Shown here one piece after another: positions 29,056 through 40,854 of a stretch of DNA of 64,000 nt. Source of the stretch: Gammaproteobacteria bacterium MFB021 (GTDB lineage Bacteria; Pseudomonadota; Gammaproteobacteria; Pseudomonadales; Halomonadaceae); NCBI GenBank assembly GCA_000737985.1, contig JNVT01000030.1:1-64000 (forward strand), given 5' to 3'. The position numbers were made by a program, and so were the translations under genes. The first letter of the stretch is position 1. The number at the start of each line of letters is the position of its first letter. Below the pieces are notes generated by a model, which saw only the letters and a program-made list of their open reading frames with translations, was not told where the DNA came from and ran no database searches.

Positions 29056-29406
29056 ATGAACGCGAAGAAAGAATCTCGTCTCCGTCGTGCCCGCCGCGCG
29101 CGCGCCAAGATCCGCGATCTGGGTGTGAACCGTCTGTGCGTCAACCGCACCCCGCGTCACATCTATGCGCAGATTATCTCGCCGGACGGCGGCAAAGTGC
29201 TGGCCAGCGCGTCCACGCTCGACAAGAGCCTGCGCGAAGGTACGACCGGTAACGCCGATGCGGCTGCCAAAGTGGGTGCACTCATCGCTGAGCGCGCCAA
29301 GGATGCCGGCATCTCTCAGGTTGCCTTCGACCGCGCTGGTTTCAAATACCACGGGCGTGTCAAGGCGTTGGCGGATGCCGCACGCGAAGGCGGTCTGCAA
29401 TTCTAA
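29056..29406 (+). CDS. rplR: 50S ribosomal protein L18
   Basis: L18 binds 5S rRNA together with L5 and L25. The 116-residue product has the basic N-terminus [20 protein letters not shown], then [31 protein letters not shown] and [26 protein letters not shown]. rpsE begins 11 bp downstream. Confidence 0.97.
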   Translation: MNAKKESRLRRARRARAKIRDLGVNRLCVNRTPRHIYAQIISPDGGKVLASASTLDKSLREGTTGNADAAAKVGALIAERAKDAGISQVAFDRAGFKYHGRVKALADAAREGGLQF

Positions 29407-29417
29407 AGGGTTTTACG

Positions 29418-29918
29418 ATGGCGAATAACGAACAGAAGGGCGGTGATCTGCAAGAGAAGTTGGTGCAGGTCAACCGCGTCGCCAAGGTGGTCAAAGGTGG
29501 TCGTATCTTCGGCTTCACCGCGCTGACCGTCGTTGGCGATGGCAACGGCCGGGTCGGTTTCGGTCGTGGCAAGGCGCGTGAAGTGCCGGTCGCGATCCAG
29601 AAAGCCATGGACCAGGCACGTCGCAACATGGTCAAAGTCAGCCTCAGCGGCAGCACGCTGCAGTACCCGGTTCGCGCCCGTCACGGTGCGTCCAAGGTGT
29701 TCATGCAGCCGGCTTCCGAAGGTACCGGCATCATCGCCGGCGGCGCCATGCGCTCCGTCCTCGAGCTGGCCGGTGTCCATGACGTCCTGGCCAAGTGCTA
29801 CGGCTCCACCAACCCGGTGAACGTCGTGCGTGCCACCATCAAGGGGCTCGCATCCATGCAGTCTCCGGAAGACATCGCCGCCAAGCGTGGCCTGTCTGTC
29901 GAAGAACTGGCGGGGTAA
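29418..29918 (+). CDS. rpsE: 30S ribosomal protein S5
   Basis: S5 shapes the mRNA entry channel and affects accuracy. The 166-residue product contains [35 protein letters not shown] and [26 protein letters not shown], typical of S5. The region where spectinomycin-resistance changes occur ([10 protein letters not shown]) is of the normal type. Confidence 0.97.
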   Translation: MANNEQKGGDLQEKLVQVNRVAKVVKGGRIFGFTALTVVGDGNGRVGFGRGKAREVPVAIQKAMDQARRNMVKVSLSGSTLQYPVRARHGASKVFMQPASEGTGIIAGGAMRSVLELAGVHDVLAKCYGSTNPVNVVRATIKGLASMQSPEDIAAKRGLSVEELAG

Positions 29919-29924
29919 GCGACC

Positions 29925-30107
29925 ATGGCAGAGACGATCAAAATCACTCAGACCCGCAGCACTATCGGTGTCCTGAAGAAGCACAAAGCGACCATGACGG
30001 GCCTCGGCCTGCGTCGCATCGGGCACTCGGTCGAGCTGGAAGACACCCCCGCCGTTCGCGGCATGATCAACAAGGTTCGTTACCTTGTTCGAATCGAGGG
30101 AGAGTAA
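29925..30107 (+). CDS. rpmD: 50S ribosomal protein L30
   Basis: The 60-residue protein shows [51 protein letters not shown], a full match to L30, a small peripheral 50S protein. It lies between rpsE and rplO with gaps of 6 and 3 bp. Confidence 0.97.
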   Translation: MAETIKITQTRSTIGVLKKHKATMTGLGLRRIGHSVELEDTPAVRGMINKVRYLVRIEGE

Positions 30108-30110
30108 TCC

Positions 30111-30545
30111 ATGAAACTCAACAGCTTAAGCCCGGCTCCGGGTTCCAAGCACGCTGAGAAGCGCGTCGGGCGCGGCATCGGCTCCGGTCTGGGCAAGACC
30201 GGTGGCCGTGGCCACAAAGGTCTGAAGTCGCGTTCCGGCGGCTCGGTCAAGCCCGGTTTCGAAGGCGGCCAGATGCCGCTGCAGCGCCGTCTGCCGAAGT
30301 TCGGCTTCACCTCGGCCAAGTCGCTGGTGTCCGAAGAAGTTCGCCTCGGCGAACTGGCCAAGGTCGAAGGCGACGTCGCCGATCTCGCTAGCCTGAAGAA
30401 GGCCAACGTGCTCAAGAACGCAACCGAGTACGCCAAGGTCATTCTCTCCGGCGAGCTGAACAAGGCGATTACCGTGCGTGGCCTCAAGGTCACCAAAGGT
30501 GCACGCGCTGCGATCGAAGCGGCCGGTGGCAAGGTAGAGGACTAA
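30111..30545 (+). CDS. rplO: 50S ribosomal protein L15
   Basis: L15 is a late-assembly 50S protein. The 144-residue product starts [37 protein letters not shown] and has the Gly/Arg-rich extended N-terminus plus [13 protein letters not shown]. Its stop codon is directly adjacent to the secY start, which implies coupled translation. Confidence 0.97.
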   Translation: MKLNSLSPAPGSKHAEKRVGRGIGSGLGKTGGRGHKGLKSRSGGSVKPGFEGGQMPLQRRLPKFGFTSAKSLVSEEVRLGELAKVEGDVADLASLKKANVLKNATEYAKVILSGELNKAITVRGLKVTKGARAAIEAAGGKVED

Positions 30546-31880
30546 ATGGCTAAGTCAGGAAACGTGCCGGCGAACATGGGTAGTGGCCTCAGCGAGCTGT
30601 GGGCGCGCCTGCGTTTCGTCTTCATCGCGATCGTGGTGTACCGCATCGGTGCCCACATTCCCGTACCCGGCATCGATCCTGACCAGCTGGCTGCCCTGTT
30701 TCGGGAGAACCAGGGCACCATCCTCGGCATGTTCAACATGTTCTCGGGTGGTGCGCTGCAGCGCATGAGTATCTTCGCGCTGGGGATCATGCCGTACATC
30801 TCCGCGTCGATCATCATGCAGCTTCTGACCGCGGTATCGCCTCAGCTCGAAGCGCTGAAGAAGGAAGGCGAGGCCGGGCGCCGGAAGATCAACCAGTACA
30901 CCCGCTACGGCACGGTGCTACTGGCGTTGATCCAGGCGAGCGGCATGTCAGTTGGTCTGGTCAGTCAGGGCGTCGCCTACACCGGCGGCATCAGTTTCTA
31001 CTTCACCGCCGTCGTCACCTTCGTGGCTGGGGCCGTGTTCCTGATGTGGCTGGGCGAGCAGATCACCGAAAAGGGGATCGGCAACGGTATCTCGCTGATC
31101 ATCTTCGCCGGTATCGTGGCTGGGCTGCCCAGTGCGATCGGTCAGTCGTTCGAGCTGGCGCGCAATGATGGCGCCTGGAACGTGCTGCCGCTGCTCGCGC
31201 TGTCGCTGCTGGCTATTGCGACCGTGGCGTTCGTGGTGTTCATCGAACGCGGCCAGCGCCGCATCACGGTGAACTATCCGCGGCGTCAGGTCGGCAACAA
31301 GATGTATGCCGGTCAGAGCAGCTATCTGCCGCTGAAGGTCAACATGGCGGGTGTGATTCCGCCGATCTTCGCGTCCAGTATCCTGCTGTTCCCGGGCTCC
31401 ATCGGTCAGTGGCTGGGTCAGAGCGACGGCTTCGAGTGGCTGCAGGTGGCATCGCAGCAGCTATCCCCGGGCGCGCCTCTGTACATCATCCTGTTTGCGG
31501 CGGCAGTGCTGTTCTTCTGCTTCTTCTATACGGCGTTGGTGTTCAACCCCAAGGATGTCGCCGACAACCTCAAGAAGTCGGGCGCCTTCCTGCCGGGGAT
31601 CCGTCCGGGTGAGCAGACTGCGCGCTACGTCGACAAGGTGATGACTCGGCTGACCCTGTTCGGGGCGCTCTACATCACTCTGGTCTCGCTGATGCCGCAG
31701 TTCTTGGTGGTGGCCTGGCAGGTGCCGTTCTACTTCGGCGGCACGTCGTTGCTGATCGTGGTCGTGGTGATCATGGACTTCATGGCCCAGGTTCAATCGC
31801 ACCTGATGTCACACCAGTACGAGTCGGTGATGAAGAAATCGAACCTGAAGGGCTACGGTAGCGGCGGCGTGATGCGCTGA
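30546..31880 (+). CDS. secY: Protein translocase subunit SecY
   Basis: SecY is the pore of the general protein translocase in the inner membrane. The 444-residue protein has about ten hydrophobic segments, the N-terminal [70 protein letters not shown] (plug and loop region) and the C-terminal [33 protein letters not shown]. It sits at the end of the spc block, immediately after rplO and 30 bp before rpmJ; secE is at 4665. Confidence 0.97.
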   Translation: MAKSGNVPANMGSGLSELWARLRFVFIAIVVYRIGAHIPVPGIDPDQLAALFRENQGTILGMFNMFSGGALQRMSIFALGIMPYISASIIMQLLTAVSPQLEALKKEGEAGRRKINQYTRYGTVLLALIQASGMSVGLVSQGVAYTGGISFYFTAVVTFVAGAVFLMWLGEQITEKGIGNGISLIIFAGIVAGLPSAIGQSFELARNDGAWNVLPLLALSLLAIATVAFVVFIERGQRRITVNYPRRQVGNKMYAGQSSYLPLKVNMAGVIPPIFASSILLFPGSIGQWLGQSDGFEWLQVASQQLSPGAPLYIILFAAAVLFFCFFYTALVFNPKDVADNLKKSGAFLPGIRPGEQTARYVDKVMTRLTLFGALYITLVSLMPQFLVVAWQVPFYFGGTSLLIVVVVIMDFMAQVQSHLMSHQYESVMKKSNLKGYGSGGVMR

Positions 31881-31910
31881 GCCTCCGCGAGAGAGCATTT
31901 GGAGAGAACG

Positions 31911-32024
31911 ATGAAAGTTCGAGCTTCTGTAAAGAAAATGTGCCGTAACTGCAAGATCATTCGGCGCAACGGCGCGGTCCGTGTCATCTGCACGGAACCG
32001 CGTCACAAGCAGCGCCAGGGTTGA
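31911..32024 (+). CDS. rpmJ: 50S ribosomal protein L36
   Basis: This very short gene encodes 37 residues starting [20 protein letters not shown] and ending [11 protein letters not shown]. The zinc ligands Cys11, Cys14, Cys27 and His32 are present, so it is the zinc-binding (C+) form. It is one residue shorter than E. coli RpmJ, with a single deletion before EPRHKQRQG. The SD GGAGAGAACG precedes the ATG. It lies between secY and the alpha operon. Confidence 0.95.
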   Translation: MKVRASVKKMCRNCKIIRRNGAVRVICTEPRHKQRQG

Positions 32025-32053
32025 TTCCCTAGCTGCACGAAAGCGGGCCATGG

Positions 32054-32091
32054 CATGCCCCTTGCCTCGAGAGAGGCAAAGGGGTATGCTA
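32054..32091 (+). promoter_or_regulatory. Strong hairpin with overlapping promoter-like boxes before the alpha operon
   Basis: Bases 32054-32069 pair with 32074-32090 (16 pairs, one bulged A, loop GAGA) in the 123-bp gap between rpmJ and rpsM. No T-run follows. The same DNA contains TTGCCT (32063-32068), 17 bases and TATGCT (32086-32091), a sigma-70-like promoter. E. coli has an S4-binding leader at this position; whether this stem serves that role is inference. Confidence 0.5.
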
Positions 32092-32147
32092 TTGCGCCCT
32101 TTGTGGACGACTAAACGAGCAAGCCGCTCAACATTCGGAGTAAGCTG

Positions 32148-32504
32148 ATGGCCCGTATTGCAGGCGTCAATATCCCGGACAACAAGCATGCGGCGATCTC
32201 GCTGACCTACATCTTCGGGATTGGCCGCACTCGCGCACAGGCGATCTGTGCCGCGGCCGGTATTGCACCGACGACCAAGATTCAGGAACTGTCTGGCGAA
32301 GAGCTCGACATCCTGCGTACCGAAGTCGGTAAGTACACCGTAGAAGGCGACCTTCGCCGTGACGTGACGCTGAACATCAAGCGTCTCATGGATCTGGGTT
32401 GCTATCGTGGTCTGCGCCATCGTCGTGGTCTTCCGCTGCGTGGTCAGCGTACCAAGACCAATGCGCGTACCCGTAAGGGACCGCGTAAACCGATTCGTAA
32501 ATAA
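32148..32504 (+). CDS. rpsM: 30S ribosomal protein S13
   Basis: S13 contacts the P-site tRNA and bridges to L5. The 118-residue product starts [29 protein letters not shown] and ends [31 protein letters not shown], standard for the family. It opens the alpha operon (rpsM-rpsK-rpsD-rpoA-rplQ). Confidence 0.98.
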   Translation: MARIAGVNIPDNKHAAISLTYIFGIGRTRAQAICAAAGIAPTTKIQELSGEELDILRTEVGKYTVEGDLRRDVTLNIKRLMDLGCYRGLRHRRGLPLRGQRTKTNARTRKGPRKPIRK

Positions 32505-32540
32505 TTAACGTTTCGACGTTAACTATCAGGAAACATCAAC

Positions 32541-32927
32541 ATGGCTAACCCGCGTAGTAACCGTAAAAAGGTTAAAAAGCAGGTCGTGGACGCCGTCGCG
32601 CACATCCACGCCTCTTTTAACAATACGATCGTGACGATCACAGACCGCCAGGGCAACGCGCTTTCTTGGGCGACTGCCGGTGGTTCGGGTTTTCGTGGTT
32701 CTCGCAAGAGCACCCCGTTCGCAGCTCAAGTAGCGAGTGAACGTGCAGCGACCGCTGCAGCCGAGTATGGTGTGAAAAACGTCGACGTGCTGGTCAAGGG
32801 CCCCGGCCCGGGCCGTGAGTCTGCCGTGCGTGCACTCAACGCCGCCGGCTTCCGTGTGCAGAGCATTACTGACGCGACGCCCATCCCGCATAACGGGTGC
32901 CGTCCGCCGAAGAAACGCCGCGTTTAA
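32541..32927 (+). CDS. rpsK: 30S ribosomal protein S11
   Basis: S11 lies on the 30S platform near the E site. The 128-residue product contains [45 protein letters not shown] and ends [20 protein letters not shown], as in E. coli. It starts 36 bp after rpsM and ends 12 bp before rpsD. Confidence 0.98.
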   Translation: MANPRSNRKKVKKQVVDAVAHIHASFNNTIVTITDRQGNALSWATAGGSGFRGSRKSTPFAAQVASERAATAAAEYGVKNVDVLVKGPGPGRESAVRALNAAGFRVQSITDATPIPHNGCRPPKKRRV

Positions 32928-32939
32928 GGAGAACGACTC

Positions 32940-33560
32940 ATGGCTCGTTATCTAGGACCCAAGTGCAAACTGTCTCGTCGTGAGGGTACCGACCTCTTCC
33001 TCAAGAGCGGTGTCACCCCCTTCGAGAAGAAGTGCAAATCCGAGCAGATCCCGGGTGTGCACGGCCAGCGCCGTCAGCGTCTTTCCGACTACGGCTTGCA
33101 GCTTCGCGAGAAGCAGAAAGTGCGTCGTATCTACGGCGTGCTCGAAAACCAGTTCCGCAACTACTACAAAGAAGCCGCGCGCCAGAAAGGGGCGACCGGT
33201 GAAGTGTTGTTGCAGCTGCTGGAATCCCGGCTGGACAACGTGGTTTACCGCATGGGCTTCGGCTCCACGCGCAGTGAATCGCGTCAGCTGGTGAGCCACA
33301 AGGCGATCTCGGTCAACGGCCGTACCGTCAACGTGGCTTCCTATCAGGTGCGTCCTGGCGACGTCGTGTCTGTGCGTGAGAAGGCCAAGAATCAGGCCCG
33401 TATCCAGCAGGCGCTGTCCATCGCCGCCAACCGTGGCGACGTGAACTGGATCGACGTCGACGCGAAGAAGATGGAAGGCACTTTCAAGGCTGTCCCGGAA
33501 CGCGGCGACCTGTCTGCCGACATCAACGAAAACCTGATCGTCGAGCTGTACTCCAAGTGA
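32940..33560 (+). CDS. rpsD: 30S ribosomal protein S4
   Basis: S4 nucleates 30S assembly, helps unwind mRNA and, in E. coli, represses the alpha operon. The 206-residue protein shows [23 protein letters not shown], the S4 RNA-binding domain ([38 protein letters not shown], about 92-129) and the usual C-terminus. It lacks the four-Cys zinc site of some S4 forms. rpoA follows after 79 bp. Confidence 0.97.
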   Translation: MARYLGPKCKLSRREGTDLFLKSGVTPFEKKCKSEQIPGVHGQRRQRLSDYGLQLREKQKVRRIYGVLENQFRNYYKEAARQKGATGEVLLQLLESRLDNVVYRMGFGSTRSESRQLVSHKAISVNGRTVNVASYQVRPGDVVSVREKAKNQARIQQALSIAANRGDVNWIDVDAKKMEGTFKAVPERGDLSADINENLIVELYSK

Positions 33561-33639
33561 GGCCTGAGTTCGGACCGCCACGGCGGTCCGAACCGGCTGG
33601 AGTACCGATATTCGTTAGGCAGCCTGAGAAGGTGTTCAT

Positions 33640-34638
33640 ATGCAGCGTTCAGTGACAGAGTTTCTCCGTCCCCGCGACATCAAGGTCGAAGAAGTCAGTG
33701 CGAATCACGCCAAGATCGTGCTGGAACCCTTCGAGCGTGGTTTCGGCCATACCCTGGGGAATGCGCTGCGTCGCATCCTGCTCTCTTCGATGCCCGGCTG
33801 TGCCGTGGTCGAAGCGGAAATCGACGGCGTGCTGCATGAATACAGCGCCATCGAAGGTGTTCAGGAAGACGTCATCGAGATTCTTCTGAATCTCAAGGAC
33901 GTGGCCATCAAGATGCACGGCCGCGACGAGGCGCTCCTCACCCTGAACAAGCAGGGCCCGGGCATCATGACCGCAGGCGATATCGCCGTCGACCACGACG
34001 TCGAGATCGTCAATCCGGATCATGTGATCGCGCACCTCAACGACGGCAGCGAGCTCAAGATGCAGCTGAAAGTCGTGCGGGGCCGCGGTTACGAGCCCGC
34101 CGACGTGCGGCTCTCCGACGAGGACGAATCCCGTGCCATCGGTCGTCTGCAGCTGGATGCGACCTTCAGCCCGGTTCGTCGCGTGTCCTACGCGGTCGAA
34201 GCGGCGCGTGTCGAACAGCGCACCGACCTCGATAAGCTGGTCATCGATCTCGAAACTGACGGCACCTTGGACCCCGAAGAAGCGATTCGTCGTAGTGCGA
34301 CCATCCTTCAGGAACAGCTGGCCGCCTTCGTCGATCTCGAAGCTGACCGAGAGCAGGAAGTCGAAGAGGAAGAGGATCAGATCGATCCGATCCTGCTGCG
34401 CCCCGTGGACGATCTCGAACTCACGGTTCGTAGCGCCAACTGCTTGAAGGCCGAGAATATTTACTACATTGGCGATTTGATTCAGCGCACGGAAGTCGAG
34501 CTGCTCAAGACGCCGAACCTTGGCAAGAAGTCCTTGAACGAAATCAAGGACGTGTTGGCTTCGCGCGGTCTTTCCCTCGGCATGCGGCTGGAAAACTGGC
34601 CGCCGGCGAGTCTGAAGGACGACAAGGCCTCCGCCTGA
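33640..34638 (+). CDS. rpoA: DNA-directed RNA polymerase subunit alpha
   Basis: The alpha dimer is the assembly platform of RNA polymerase, and its C-terminal domain binds UP elements and activators. The 332-residue protein has the N-terminal domain with [26 protein letters not shown] (about 28-53), an acidic linker ([13 protein letters not shown], about 233-245) and the alpha-CTD with [25 protein letters not shown] and [19 protein letters not shown]. The SD-like GAGAAGGTGTTCAT lies before the ATG. rplQ follows after 63 bp. Confidence 0.98.
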   Translation: MQRSVTEFLRPRDIKVEEVSANHAKIVLEPFERGFGHTLGNALRRILLSSMPGCAVVEAEIDGVLHEYSAIEGVQEDVIEILLNLKDVAIKMHGRDEALLTLNKQGPGIMTAGDIAVDHDVEIVNPDHVIAHLNDGSELKMQLKVVRGRGYEPADVRLSDEDESRAIGRLQLDATFSPVRRVSYAVEAARVEQRTDLDKLVIDLETDGTLDPEEAIRRSATILQEQLAAFVDLEADREQEVEEEEDQIDPILLRPVDDLELTVRSANCLKAENIYYIGDLIQRTEVELLKTPNLGKKSLNEIKDVLASRGLSLGMRLENWPPASLKDDKASA

Positions 34639-34701
34639 GGCGCGCCCTCGGCGGTGCCGGAGTGCCGACTCGAATCACCAGTTTGGTAAGGAATAGCAAT
34701 C

Positions 34702-35088
34702 ATGCGTCATCGTAAGAGTGGTCGTCATCTGAATCGGACCAGCTCGCATCGGCACGCCATGTTCAAGAACATGTGCATCTCGCTGGTCGAGCATGAAGTG
34801 ATCAAGACTACCCTGCCCAAGGCCAAGGAGCTGCGTCGTCATATCGAGCCGCTGATCACCCTGGCCAAGCAGGACAGCGTGGCGAATCGCCGTCTGGCGT
34901 TCAGCCGCACTCGCTCCAAGGAAGCTGTCGGCAAGCTCTTCAACGAGCTTGGCCCGCGTTACGCCACTCGCCCGGGCGGTTACGTCCGCGTGCTCAAGTG
35001 CGGTTTCCGCGCTGGCGACAACGCGCCGATGGCCTACGTCGAGCTGGTCGATCGTCCGGCCGTTCAGGAAGCTGCTGGCGACGAGTAA
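34702..35088 (+). CDS. rplQ: 50S ribosomal protein L17
   Basis: The 128-residue product starts [24 protein letters not shown] and contains [19 protein letters not shown] and [30 protein letters not shown], all standard for L17. It is the last gene of the alpha operon and is followed by a strong terminator. Confidence 0.97.
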   Translation: MRHRKSGRHLNRTSSHRHAMFKNMCISLVEHEVIKTTLPKAKELRRHIEPLITLAKQDSVANRRLAFSRTRSKEAVGKLFNELGPRYATRPGGYVRVLKCGFRAGDNAPMAYVELVDRPAVQEAAGDE

Positions 35089-35117
35089 GTCGCCCCGCGT
35101 TTCCGCCGAACGGCACC

Positions 35118-35160
35118 AAAGCCGGCTGTCCGAGTGATCGGGCAGCCGGCTTTCTTTTTG
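35118..35160 (+). terminator. Terminator of the alpha operon
   Basis: AAAGCCGGCTG and CAGCCGGCTTT form an 11-bp stem, extended inward by CCG/CGG, and are followed by CTTTTTGTCC. It closes the long run of plus-strand translation genes. Confidence 0.9.
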
Positions 35161-35324
35161 TCCTTTCTTTTTGTTCGGAGGTCGGACGCGGCAGGCTTGC
35201 CCGGATATCGTGCGCTGCAGGCGTGGTACCGAGGGCAGCGGATCTCACGCTCCGGTGTCCGGTCGTCCGATGCGCAGCCGCGGTGACATGGGACTGCCGT
35301 GGAAGTGATAGTCGGGAAGGGGGC

Positions 35325-35346
35325 GGAGGCGCCCGCAGGCGCCTCC
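35325..35346. terminator. Hairpin downstream of uvrA
   Basis: GGAGGCGCC (35325-35333), loop CGCA, GGCGCCTCC (35338-35346), just past the uvrA stop on the minus strand. It lacks a T-run on either strand, so it may be a 3'-end stabilising stem rather than a true intrinsic terminator. Confidence 0.45.
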
Positions 35347-35354
35347 GGTGGGGC

Positions 35355-38216
<2,862 letters not shown>

Positions 38217-38422
38217 GACTACCTCGTGCAGCGAAGCGGGAAACGCCCAGTATAGCAGTCTGTCGGGCACGACCGGTCACTGTGGTCGACCCGGGGACGG
38301 TGAGCCGATGCTGACGCCACGCCTGGCGCCGCCCGGCGCTTTCACTCGCCCCGGGCGAGGCGTAAAATGGGCGGTTCCCTCATTCATCCTCGCTTCTGCC
38401 GAGTTCACCAGCCGTGACTGCC

Positions 38423-39805
38423 ATGACATCTCGTTTTCTCGTTACCGAACGGCGCTCGATCGTGGGACTGGCCAGCCTCTATGCCTCGCGCATGCTGGGG
38501 CTGTTCATGGTCCTGCCGATCCTGGCGCTCTACGCCGACCATCTCGATGGCGCCACCCCCTTTCTCGTCGGCCTGGCCCTGGGCGGCTACGGCCTGACCC
38601 AGGCGATCCTGCAGATCCCCTTCGGCCTGCTCTCCGACCGGCTCGGGCGCAAGGCGGTGATCGCCGGCGGCCTGCTATTGTTCATCCTCGGCAGCGTGGT
38701 AGCGGCCAGTGCTACCTCGATCTATGGCGTCATCATCGGGCGTTGCCTGCAGGGCAGCGGCGCGGTCGCCGGCGCCATCATGGCGCTGCTCGCCGACCAG
38801 ACCCGCGAGGAGATTCGCACCGCGGCGATGGCCACCATCGGTCTGTCGATCGGTGTCGCCTTCGGCGTGGCCATGGTGGTGGGGCCACTGGTCGCCGATG
38901 TCGGCGGGCTGGCCGGGGTGTTCTGGTTCACCGCGGCGCTCTCCGCCTGCGGCCTGCTGATCCTGTGGAAGCTGGTGCCCAAGGCGCCACGCCGCATGGC
39001 CCACCGCGATGTCGGGCTCGACCGCCGCCAGCTGCGTGCGACCCTGATGCAGGGTGATCTGCTGCGGCTCGATTTCTCGATCTTCGCTCTGCATCTGATC
39101 CTGACCGCCTGTTTCGTCGCGCTGCCGTTCCAGCTCGAAGCCCTGGGCTTCGCCCCGGCACACCACGGCTGGGTCTATCTACCGGTGATGGCGCTGGCCT
39201 TCGTGGCCATGGTGCCGCTGGTGATCGTGGCCGAGAAGTACCGCAAGATGAAGCCGGTGTTCGTCGGGGCGGTGGCGGCGATGACTCTGATCCTGCTCGG
39301 CTTCAGCGAGCTGGGGGGCGACCGCGTCGCGCTGCTGGCGCTGCTGTGGGGCTTCTTCGTGGTGTTCAATCTGCTCGAGGCAACCCTGCCCTCGATGATC
39401 AGCAAGCTGGCGCCGGCCGGGGCCAAGGGCACCGCCATGGGTGTCTACTCCACCAGTCAGTTCCTCGGCGCCTTCCTCGGCGGCACCCTGGGCGGCGCGC
39501 TATCCCAGGGGTTGGGGATCCACAGCGTGTTCCTCGGCGCCGCGGTGGTGGGCGCGATCTGGCTGGTGGTGGTATGGAGGATGCCCGCGCCGCGCCACCT
39601 GTCGAGCGAAATCGTAGCGCTGGACGCGCAATCCATGGGCATGCTCGATACACTGCTCGAGCGTTTCGCCTCGGTCGCCGGGGTCGAGGACGTGATGGTC
39701 GTGCCCGAAGAGCGTGTCGCGTATCTCAAGGTCGATCGCCAGCGCCTGGACGCCGAGGCGCTGGCCCGTATCACCGGCAATCAATGGCAACGAACCGACG
39801 CCTGA
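38423..39805 (+). CDS. MFS transporter, YajR-like, with C-terminal cytoplasmic domain
   Basis: A major facilitator superfamily permease of about 460 residues with twelve predicted hydrophobic segments. The loop-2 signature [17 protein letters not shown] is present. After the last helix come about 65 residues that include [27 protein letters not shown] and look like the ferredoxin-like YAM domain of YajR transporters. The substrate is unknown; the family is usually described as proton-coupled efflux. I prefer the ATG at 38423; a GTG three codons upstream (38414) is equally possible. The uvrA - MFS - ssb order is conserved in Pseudomonas-like genomes. ssb follows after 36 bp. Confidence 0.85.
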   Translation: MTSRFLVTERRSIVGLASLYASRMLGLFMVLPILALYADHLDGATPFLVGLALGGYGLTQAILQIPFGLLSDRLGRKAVIAGGLLLFILGSVVAASATSIYGVIIGRCLQGSGAVAGAIMALLADQTREEIRTAAMATIGLSIGVAFGVAMVVGPLVADVGGLAGVFWFTAALSACGLLILWKLVPKAPRRMAHRDVGLDRRQLRATLMQGDLLRLDFSIFALHLILTACFVALPFQLEALGFAPAHHGWVYLPVMALAFVAMVPLVIVAEKYRKMKPVFVGAVAAMTLILLGFSELGGDRVALLALLWGFFVVFNLLEATLPSMISKLAPAGAKGTAMGVYSTSQFLGAFLGGTLGGALSQGLGIHSVFLGAAVVGAIWLVVVWRMPAPRHLSSEIVALDAQSMGMLDTLLERFASVAGVEDVMVVPEERVAYLKVDRQRLDAEALARITGNQWQRTDA

Positions 39806-39841
39806 GGGCGTCGTAAACGCAGGTAAGGCAAGGAGACAACG

Positions 39842-40453
39842 ATGGCCCGAGGTGTGAACAAAGTCATCCTGATCGGCAACCTGGGACAGGATCCGGAAGT
39901 CCGCTTCCTGCCGTCGGGCAATCCGGTGTGCAACCTGCGCATCGCGACCACCGATACCTGGACCGACCGTCAGAGCGGCCAGCGTCAGGAGCGTACCGAG
40001 TGGCACAGTGTGGTGCTGTTCAACAAGCTGGCGGAGATCGCCCAGCAGTACGTCAAGAAGGGCTCGCGGATCTATATCGAAGGGCGCCTGCAGACCCGCA
40101 AGTGGCAGGGGCAGGATGGCCAGGACCGCTACTCCACCGAGATCGTCGGCAACGATATGCAGATGCTCGACTCGCGCAGCGGCCAGGGTGGGGGTGACTA
40201 CAACCAGAACCAGTATGGCGGTGCGCCGCAGCAGCCCCAGGGTGGCTATGGTCAGCAGCAGCCCGCGCCGGCCCAGCAGGGCGGCGGCTATGGCCAGCAG
40301 CAGCCGGCACCGGCTCAGCAGGGCGGCTACGGCAACCAGCCCCAGCGCCCGCCGCAGAACCAGCCGGCGCCGCAGCCCAACCAGCAGAACGCCAACTACG
40401 GCGCGCCGAACCCGGGCAGCTTCGACGATTTCGACGACGAAATCCCGTTCTGA
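39842..40453 (+). CDS. ssb: Single-stranded DNA-binding protein
   Basis: SSB coats single-stranded DNA during replication, repair and recombination. The 203-residue protein has the OB fold at about 1-110 ([25 protein letters not shown]). A Gly/Gln/Pro-rich linker with repeated [13 protein letters not shown] units occupies about 118-190. The conserved acidic tip DDFDDEIPF, which docks partner proteins, ends the chain. The SD AAGGAGACAACG precedes the ATG. It is longer than E. coli SSB (178 aa) because of the repetitive linker. Confidence 0.97.
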   Translation: MARGVNKVILIGNLGQDPEVRFLPSGNPVCNLRIATTDTWTDRQSGQRQERTEWHSVVLFNKLAEIAQQYVKKGSRIYIEGRLQTRKWQGQDGQDRYSTEIVGNDMQMLDSRSGQGGGDYNQNQYGGAPQQPQGGYGQQQPAPAQQGGGYGQQQPAPAQQGGYGNQPQRPPQNQPAPQPNQQNANYGAPNPGSFDDFDDEIPF

Positions 40454-40475
40454 TCCGCCCGCGCGGCACGCAATG

Positions 40476-40498
40476 ACCCCGCCTCGGCGGGGTTTTTT
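40476..40498 (+). terminator. Terminator of ssb
   Basis: ACCCCGCC pairs with GGCGGGGT across a short TC loop and is followed by five more T residues, 22 bp after the ssb stop. The repeat array that follows carries further terminator-like hairpins. Confidence 0.9.
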
Positions 40499-40499
40499 G

Positions 40500-40703
40500 T
40501 GGCCGCCGTCCCTGGCGGCCACCCTTCGGGCCGTCGCTGCGCGACGTGCAAAACCGCTCCCGGCGGTTTTTGTGATGGCCGCCGTCCCTGGCGGCCACCC
40601 TTCGGGCCGTCGCTGCGCGACGTGCAAAACCGCTCCCGACGGTTTTTGTGATGGCCGCCGTCCCTGGCGGTCACCCTTCGGGCCGTCCCTGGCGGCCCCC
40701 CTT
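40500..40703 (+). repeat. 76-bp tandem repeat (about 2.6 copies) rich in hairpins
   Basis: Units begin at 40500, 40576 and 40652. The first two are full length and almost identical; the third is truncated after about 50 bases. Each full unit holds three potential stems: GGCCGCC...GGCGGCC, CGTCGC/GCGACG around TGC, and AAAACCG...CGGTTTT with a T-run, which is terminator-like. The rest of the 401-bp gap (40704-40854) has no gene; a weak promoter-like CTCGAC/TAGAAT pair (-10 at 40745) may serve the OPT gene. Confidence 0.9.
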
Positions 40704-40854
40704 ACCTTCCCGGTTGTGCGGCTCGACGCCCCGTGGACGGCGGATTAGAATGGCGTGTTTGATAGCCTTCTAATGATCATCCCGGTGGCGATGCCCGTGT
40801 CGCCGCCAGGCTGGGGCCCGGCGGGTCCCGCTTCCAGCTCGAGAGTCTCTTGTC

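Noticed and set aside
38217-38413. Search for a LexA/SOS box between uvrA and the MFS gene.
   Set aside because: No CTG-N10-CAG palindrome of acceptable quality was found, so SOS control is not claimed.
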